Origin: CAZUDI01 sp964618975
Lineage (GTDB): Bacteria; Desulfobacterota; Desulfomonilia; UBA1062
Assembly: GCA_964618975.1 (NCBI GenBank)
Contig: CAZUDI010000010.1
Span: 10,784 to 74,783 of the forward strand
Length of the DNA stretch: 64,000 nucleotides
Reading direction: 5' to 3'
The notes under the pieces were generated by a model. The model worked only from the letters and a program-made list of their open reading frames with translations. It searched no databases and was not told the origin of the DNA. This document shows, one piece after another, positions 59,883 to 64,000 of this stretch (its first letter is position 1; each line of letters starts with the position of its first letter). The position numbers were made by a program, and so were the translations under genes.

Positions 59883-62030
59883 ATGGCAGAGACGAGCGGG
59901 CACCTTCACGAACGCCTGCGCGCGTTGGCGCACAACCTGTGGTGGACGTGGCATCCCGAGGTCATCGGCATCTTCACCGACCTGGATCCGCATCTCTGGC
60001 GCGAGGTGGAGCACAACCCCATCGCCTTCCTGGACCAGATCACCCCGCAGCAGGTGGAAGAGCGCGCCTCTGAACTGGTGCTCCACAGCCGCATCAACTA
60101 CGCCTTCCGCCGCCTGAACGAGTATATGGGCCAGCAGAGGAGCTGGGGCCACATCCATGGCGGCAACCTCAACCAGCGCCCGGTGGTCTATTTCTCGGCC
60201 GAGTTCGGGCTGCATGAATCCCTGCCCGTCTACTCCGGCGGTCTGGGGATTCTGGCCGGCGACCACCTCAAAAGCGCCTCCGATCTGGGGATCCCCCTGA
60301 TCGGCATCGGTCTCCTCTACCGCCAGGGGTATTTCAACCAGTATCTCGACCCCGGCGGCTGGCAGCAGGAGGACTATGTCAACCTCGACACAGGCCGCCT
60401 CCCCCTGATGCCGGTTATGGACGCCCCCGGTTCACCCCTGATCGTGCGCATCGAGACCCGCAGCATTCCCCTCAGCGCCCGCGTCTGGCAGCTCCAGGTG
60501 GGCCGCATCCGCCTGCTGCTGCTCGATTCCGACGTGGAGGACAACTCCGCCGAGGACCGCGATCTCACCTCGCGGCTCTACGGCGGCGACAGCCGCCTGC
60601 GCATCCGGCAGGAGCTGCTGCTGGGGATCGGCGGTGCGCGGGTCCTGCAGGCACTGGAGATCTTCCCCGGCGTGCTGCACCTGAACGAGGGGCACAGCGC
60701 CTTCGCCATCCTGGAGGAGATCCGCCGTACGATGGAATACGACCAGATCCCCTTCCCGCGCGCCCAGCGGCGCGTGGCGCACTACACGGTCTTCACCACG
60801 CACACCCCGGTGGCCGCCGGCCACGACCGCTTCGCGCCCGAGCTGATCGAGGAACAGCTCGGGATCTTCCGCGAGAGGCTCTGCCTCAGCCAGGACGAAT
60901 TCATGGCCCTGGGCCGCGTCAACCCCGCCGATCACTCCGAGCCCTTCTGCATGACCGTGCTGGCGCTCAAGAGCTCGCGCCAGGCCAACGGCGTTTCGGC
61001 CATCCATGGCGAGGTGAGCCGCCTGATGTGGCAACCGCTCTGGCCGCTGCTCAGTGAGACCGAGGTGCCCATCGGCCACATCACCAACGGGGTCCACGTG
61101 CTCTCCTGGCTGGCGCCCCAGATGAACCAGCTCTTCCAGACCCGCCTGGGGCAGGACTGGCCCACGCGCATGGTGCACCCCGACGTGTGGGAGCAGGTGG
61201 CCTCCATTGACGACGCCGAGCTGTGGGAGACGCACCAGAGCCTGAAGCTGCGCCTGATCCGCTTCGTCAGGCGGCGGCTGCTCCTGCAGGCCGAGCGCCT
61301 GGGCCAGTCGGACACCCTGGGGCTGATCGAGCACATCCTCGATCCCGAGGTGCTCACCATCGGCTGCGCCCGCCGCTTTGCCACCTACAAGCGCAGCGAC
61401 CTGATCCTGTCCCAACCCGAACGCCTGGCCCAGCTGATCAACCATGCCCAGCGCCCGATCCAAATCATCTTCGCCGGCAAGGCCCACCCCCGCGACGACG
61501 AGGGCAAACAGCTCCTGCAGCGCATCGCCCGCTTCAGCTATGACAGCGCCTTCCTCAAGCGCATCGTCTTCGTGGAGAACTATGACTACAACGTGGCACG
61601 CCACCTCGTCCAGGGTGTCGATGTGTGGCTCAACACCCCCCGGCGTCCGCTGGAGGCCTGTGGCACCAGCGGGCAGAAGGTGGTCCTGAACGGGGGTCTG
61701 AACCTCTCCGTGCTGGACGGCTGGTGGAACGAGGCCTACGACGGGGGTAACGGCTTCGCCATCGGCCACGGCGGCATGCACAACGACGCGGCCGTGCAAC
61801 ACCAGCGCGATGCGCAGTACCTCTTCGAAACCCTTGAACAGGAGGTGATTCCGCTGTATTACGAGCGCGACCCCAGCGGGGTCCCCAGTCTGTGGGTGGC
61901 CCGCATGAAGCGTGCCTTTACCAGCCTCGGCTGGCGCTTCAACGCCGACCGCATGGTCAAGGACTATGCCGAACGCTTCTATTTGCCCGCAGCCAGCGCC
62001 CTCTCGGCCGCGACCGGCATGTCGCGCTGA
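59883..62030 (+). CDS. glgP: Alpha-glucan (glycogen) phosphorylase
   Basis: The protein has 715 residues from ATG 59883 (GGAGGG upstream). The N-terminal DUF3417-like part is LAHNLWWTWHPE, followed by VVYFSAEFGLHESLPVYSGGLGILAGDHLKSASDLG, HLNEGHSAFAILE, GHITNGVHVLSWLAPQM, CARRFATYKRSDLIL, and the PLP-lysine region ACGTSGQKVVLNGGLNLSVLDGWW. It belongs to the short GT35 class of bacteria and archaea. It releases glucose-1-phosphate from storage glucan. With glk it supports glycogen turnover. Confidence 0.93.
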   Translation: MAETSGHLHERLRALAHNLWWTWHPEVIGIFTDLDPHLWREVEHNPIAFLDQITPQQVEERASELVLHSRINYAFRRLNEYMGQQRSWGHIHGGNLNQRPVVYFSAEFGLHESLPVYSGGLGILAGDHLKSASDLGIPLIGIGLLYRQGYFNQYLDPGGWQQEDYVNLDTGRLPLMPVMDAPGSPLIVRIETRSIPLSARVWQLQVGRIRLLLLDSDVEDNSAEDRDLTSRLYGGDSRLRIRQELLLGIGGARVLQALEIFPGVLHLNEGHSAFAILEEIRRTMEYDQIPFPRAQRRVAHYTVFTTHTPVAAGHDRFAPELIEEQLGIFRERLCLSQDEFMALGRVNPADHSEPFCMTVLALKSSRQANGVSAIHGEVSRLMWQPLWPLLSETEVPIGHITNGVHVLSWLAPQMNQLFQTRLGQDWPTRMVHPDVWEQVASIDDAELWETHQSLKLRLIRFVRRRLLLQAERLGQSDTLGLIEHILDPEVLTIGCARRFATYKRSDLILSQPERLAQLINHAQRPIQIIFAGKAHPRDDEGKQLLQRIARFSYDSAFLKRIVFVENYDYNVARHLVQGVDVWLNTPRRPLEACGTSGQKVVLNGGLNLSVLDGWWNEAYDGGNGFAIGHGGMHNDAAVQHQRDAQYLFETLEQEVIPLYYERDPSGVPSLWVARMKRAFTSLGWRFNADRMVKDYAERFYLPAASALSAATGMSR

Positions 62031-62376
62031 AACTCAGGGGGGCTTTACAGCCTGAAATCGGATTGTGCCGGCCCGGGGGCCTGTCGAATCCGGATGGGCA
62101 TCAATAACAGCGGTTCTTGGCCTGATGGTTTTGTCTGATTGGTTGCCTAAGGATGGAAGGGACCTTTGCCTGCAGAATCACCGTCGTCATCCGGCAAGGG
62201 CAGCCATGTGGCGGTCCTCAAATACGGCCAGAGGATCTATTTCGATGCACGGATCCGCTGCATAGAGCCCCTGGCCATCCCTTTCGCCCACCTGACCGGC
62301 GCAGCATGTCGCCGACCCAACACGCCAAAGAGCATCTGCTTCTTTTCTCCTGTCGAAGCAACGACACGTCCAGCGC
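62031..62376. other. Intergenic region after glgP
   Basis: These 346 bp lie between converging genes. No gene, family repeat or clear terminator hairpin was seen. Confidence 0.4.
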
Positions 62377-63516
62377 TTAGGGGCCGCCTGTCCTTGAGCG
62401 CCGCGTGCTCACGCGCACAAATAGTGGATAGTAGATCGAGGGGTCCTGCACCAGGTGCGCATAGTCATGGGCATTGACCGCATAGGTACAGACCATCCCC
62501 GCCCCGGACAGGGCCGGATGGGCCTTGCCGGCATAGACCAGCAGCCCCGACCGATCGAGCTGCGGGGGTTCATAGAGCCTCGCCGCAGGCGACCAGGGGC
62601 CGCTTAGGGCCTGTGAAAAGCGCACCCGGAGCCCGGGTGTGCCGAAGGGATCGGCCTGGACCTGGACGTAGTGCCTGAGGGTCCGGTCGTAATGCACGCT
62701 GAACTCCATCTGTCCCCCGGAGAAAAGCGGCACGGGCGCATTCCTGAGCACACACGGAGCCTGCCAGCCGGCGGTCGGCCCCGCCCACCACTCAGGGCGG
62801 CCCAGGGCCCCCTGCCGGGCGTCCGTCTCCCTCCAGCGCACCAGGTAAATGTCATGCGTCGTCCGGTGGGTGCCGAAGGCATAGACGTGATCCCCCTCGC
62901 GGATGAGGGCCCCCGAACCGAGGGCCACCCCGAAGTCGTTCTGTGGCAACTCGAGCGGATGCAGGTTCCAGGCTCCGGGGGTCTCGTCCGGGTTGTCGAT
63001 CAGGATCGCCCGGGAACGTGCGACCCGGAAGCCCAGCGGGTTGGTATCGGGCAGGATGTGCATCAGGAAGACCAGCAGCACCTCCCCCAGCCGGATGCCG
63101 CTTACGGGCCACAGCCATCCCGGTCCCCTGTCGTCGAAGAATGCCCCCACACCTGACGCCCGCTCTCCCCAGTGAAAGCTCACACGGGCGTACCTGGGGT
63201 CACTGCCCTGCTGCAGGGCTACGCTGTTGCGCACCAGGAGCGCCTGGGCGCGCGTGCTACACCCCGGATCGCAGATAAAACTATCCCCGAAGAGCCACAG
63301 TATCCGCCCGGCTCCCAGGTCCACGGAAGAGGCCCCGTCGCCCCCGTGCCAGTGCGCGTCGCGCCTAAAGAGGGCTTCCGCCTGGTGCCACGGCTCGGCC
63401 GCAAGCTCCGGCCAGGGGGATTGCAGCAGGCGGGGGGCACAGGCCACCAGACAAGCCAGCAGCACCGCCGCAAGCCACCACCGCCGGTGGGGCAAAGGTA
63501 TCTCCCGATTCGTCAT
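62377..63516 (-). CDS. DUF4185-like beta-propeller lipoprotein
   Basis: The protein has 379 residues from ATG 63516 (AGGAGGG upstream). The lipobox is LVACA near residue 26. The mature part is rich in short beta strands: ILWLFGDSFICDPG, GWLWPVSGIRLGEVLLVFL, SGALIREGDHVYAFGTHR, DIYLVRWRETDA and PALSGAGMVCTYAVNAHDY. This resembles DUF4185/DUF5005 propellers, which are related to glycosidase folds. No catalytic residues are assigned. It is probably an envelope protein with carbohydrate affinity (weak inference). Confidence 0.7.
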   Translation of the reverse strand: MTNREIPLPHRRWWLAAVLLACLVACAPRLLQSPWPELAAEPWHQAEALFRRDAHWHGGDGASSVDLGAGRILWLFGDSFICDPGCSTRAQALLVRNSVALQQGSDPRYARVSFHWGERASGVGAFFDDRGPGWLWPVSGIRLGEVLLVFLMHILPDTNPLGFRVARSRAILIDNPDETPGAWNLHPLELPQNDFGVALGSGALIREGDHVYAFGTHRTTHDIYLVRWRETDARQGALGRPEWWAGPTAGWQAPCVLRNAPVPLFSGGQMEFSVHYDRTLRHYVQVQADPFGTPGLRVRFSQALSGPWSPAARLYEPPQLDRSGLLVYAGKAHPALSGAGMVCTYAVNAHDYAHLVQDPSIYYPLFVRVSTRRSRTGGP

Positions 63517-63718
63517 AACGCTACCCTCCTGGCCCAGAGACGCGCCTGGATCATCCCCATAGCTTGCATCCCGAATCCATGCAGACGATCCTGCTTCCAT
63601 CCCCCACCCCCAGCAGAGGCCTTATCTCCGCGTGCCCCCGCTCTTTAAGCCGCGCGGTTCGGAAAAGGCGCCCCTGGCGCGCATCTCGGCCATGAAACCG
63701 GGGCAGTCCCTGCCCCCT

Positions 63719-63792
63719 ATCATGGGGGATGAACCGCAGAACAACCCCAGGCTCCTCCTTGTCGCCGTAAGCGGAAAGGGAATGCGCCCCAG
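63719..63792 (+). repeat. Dispersed element, copy R13
   Basis: TATCATGGGGGATGAACCGC, CCCAGGCTCC, GCCGTAAGCGG hairpin and AAAGGGAATGCGCCCCA. It is joined directly to R14. Confidence 0.7.
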
Positions 63793-63873
63793 AATCATGG
63801 GTATGAACCCCAGGGCAAGCCTTAAGGACCCTGTTTTCCGCTGCAAGCAGCGGTGAATTCGACCCTCAGGCCA
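63793..63873 (+). repeat. Dispersed element, copy R14
   Basis: AATCATGGGTATGAACCCCA, GGGCAAGCCTTAAGGACCC, hairpin CCGCTGCAAGCAGCGG, and TGAATTCGACCCTCAGGCC. It is nearly identical to R12 through its first 36 bp. Confidence 0.85.
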
Positions 63874-64000
63874 TTTAGATCCCGCAAACGACAAGGAATC
63901 CGACCCACAGCGCCTAGAATGCCATGGAGCAGCCCTCAAAGGCAAATCTTTCTCCGGCCCCGCGCCTGGGATCGGGGATCGATCCTGCAGGGGAAGGCAT

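Larger units (their letters stand above)
63517..64000. other. Repeat-rich intergenic end of the window
   Basis: It holds repeat copies R13 and R14 in tandem with fragments before (63690-63718) and after (63885-63915). An ATG at 63924 opens a frame that stays open to the window end (at least 25 codons), but it has no ribosome-binding site and no recognisable product. Confidence 0.45.

Noticed and set aside
60432..61802. 456-codon minus-strand frame opposite glgP
   Set aside because: It is a shadow frame with repetitive Gly/Leu/Gln/Asp composition and no start context.
1901..63873. CRISPR array or integron attC series
   Set aside because: The elements are scattered kilobases apart, not regularly spaced with unique spacers. 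They lack the attC GTTRRRY core, and no cas or intI gene is present.
63924..64000. Partial gene at the right edge of the window
   Set aside because: The frame stays open for at least 25 codons, but there is no ribosome-binding site or recognisable sequence. It cannot be judged without the next bases.

Overview
The window comes from a GC-rich, Gram-negative, probably strictly anaerobic bacterium. The best guess is a member of the Desulfobacterota (former Deltaproteobacteria). That is inferred from an rnfABCDGE cluster fused in one transcription unit to nfnAB, ADP-forming acyl-CoA synthetases, a DmdC-like acyl-CoA dehydrogenase, an ATP synthase c subunit with a cleavable-looking leader, the block hldA-DUF4416-yicC-remA-gmk, and a PAS protein with the Cys-rich tail common in that phylum. 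No rRNA, tRNA, CRISPR array, phage or transposase gene was seen.

Layout. 0.04-1.8 kb (minus): four flagellar-type accessory genes (FlhB C-domain, FliK-like, membrane-anchored DUF6115-like, small protein). 2.1-3.2 kb: a short-chain dehydrogenase fused to a c-di-GMP-binding PilZ domain. 3.5-11.2 kb (minus): the energy operon rnfA-B-C-D-G-E-nfnA-nfnB-DRTGG with a good sigma70 promoter. 11.5-15.1 kb (minus): a Cache sensor without output domain, atpE, and a PilT-like ATPase homologue whose catalytic motifs are degenerate, fused to an MshEN-type domain. 15.4-17.8 kb: a two-component system plus an unknown gene. 18-23.2 kb: a MerR regulator, an old-yellow-enzyme/dienoyl-CoA-reductase-type flavoprotein and two nitronate-monooxygenase-type flavoproteins, linked by a shared 23-bp palindromic operator. 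23.8-26.8 kb: glucokinase and a transketolase homologue that has lost most catalytic residues. 27.1-33 kb: PilZ protein, ftsY, hldA, DUF4416, yicC, remA, gmk, pyrF. 33-41.2 kb: metF, esterase, arfB, DHH phosphoesterase, aminotransferase, PAS protein, nnrD/E, alpha/beta hydrolase. 41.2-45.3 kb (minus): small c-type cytochrome, unknown secreted protein, SDR, unknown membrane protein, MarR regulator. 45.9-48 kb: carboxylesterase lipoprotein. 48.2-54.4 kb (minus): a PadR-headed acyl-CoA operon (ACS alpha subunit, acyl-CoA dehydrogenase, full ADP-forming ACS). 54.8-59.6 kb: an RND-LolA-like-DUF1302 export triad. 59.9-62 kb: alpha-glucan phosphorylase. 62.4-63.5 kb: a DUF4185-like lipoprotein.

The main feature not explained by genes is a dispersed family of about 85-bp intergenic elements, at least 14 copies counting degenerate and tandem ones. 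They have imperfect terminal inverted repeats and an internal hairpin that varies by compensatory changes. Several end within a few bases of a start codon and some extend reading frames into coding sequence. The pathways fit an anaerobe that oxidises acyl-CoA compounds, conserves energy with ferredoxin-NAD (Rnf) and ferredoxin-NADP (Nfn) coupling, stores glycogen, and uses c-di-GMP signalling (three putative receptors).
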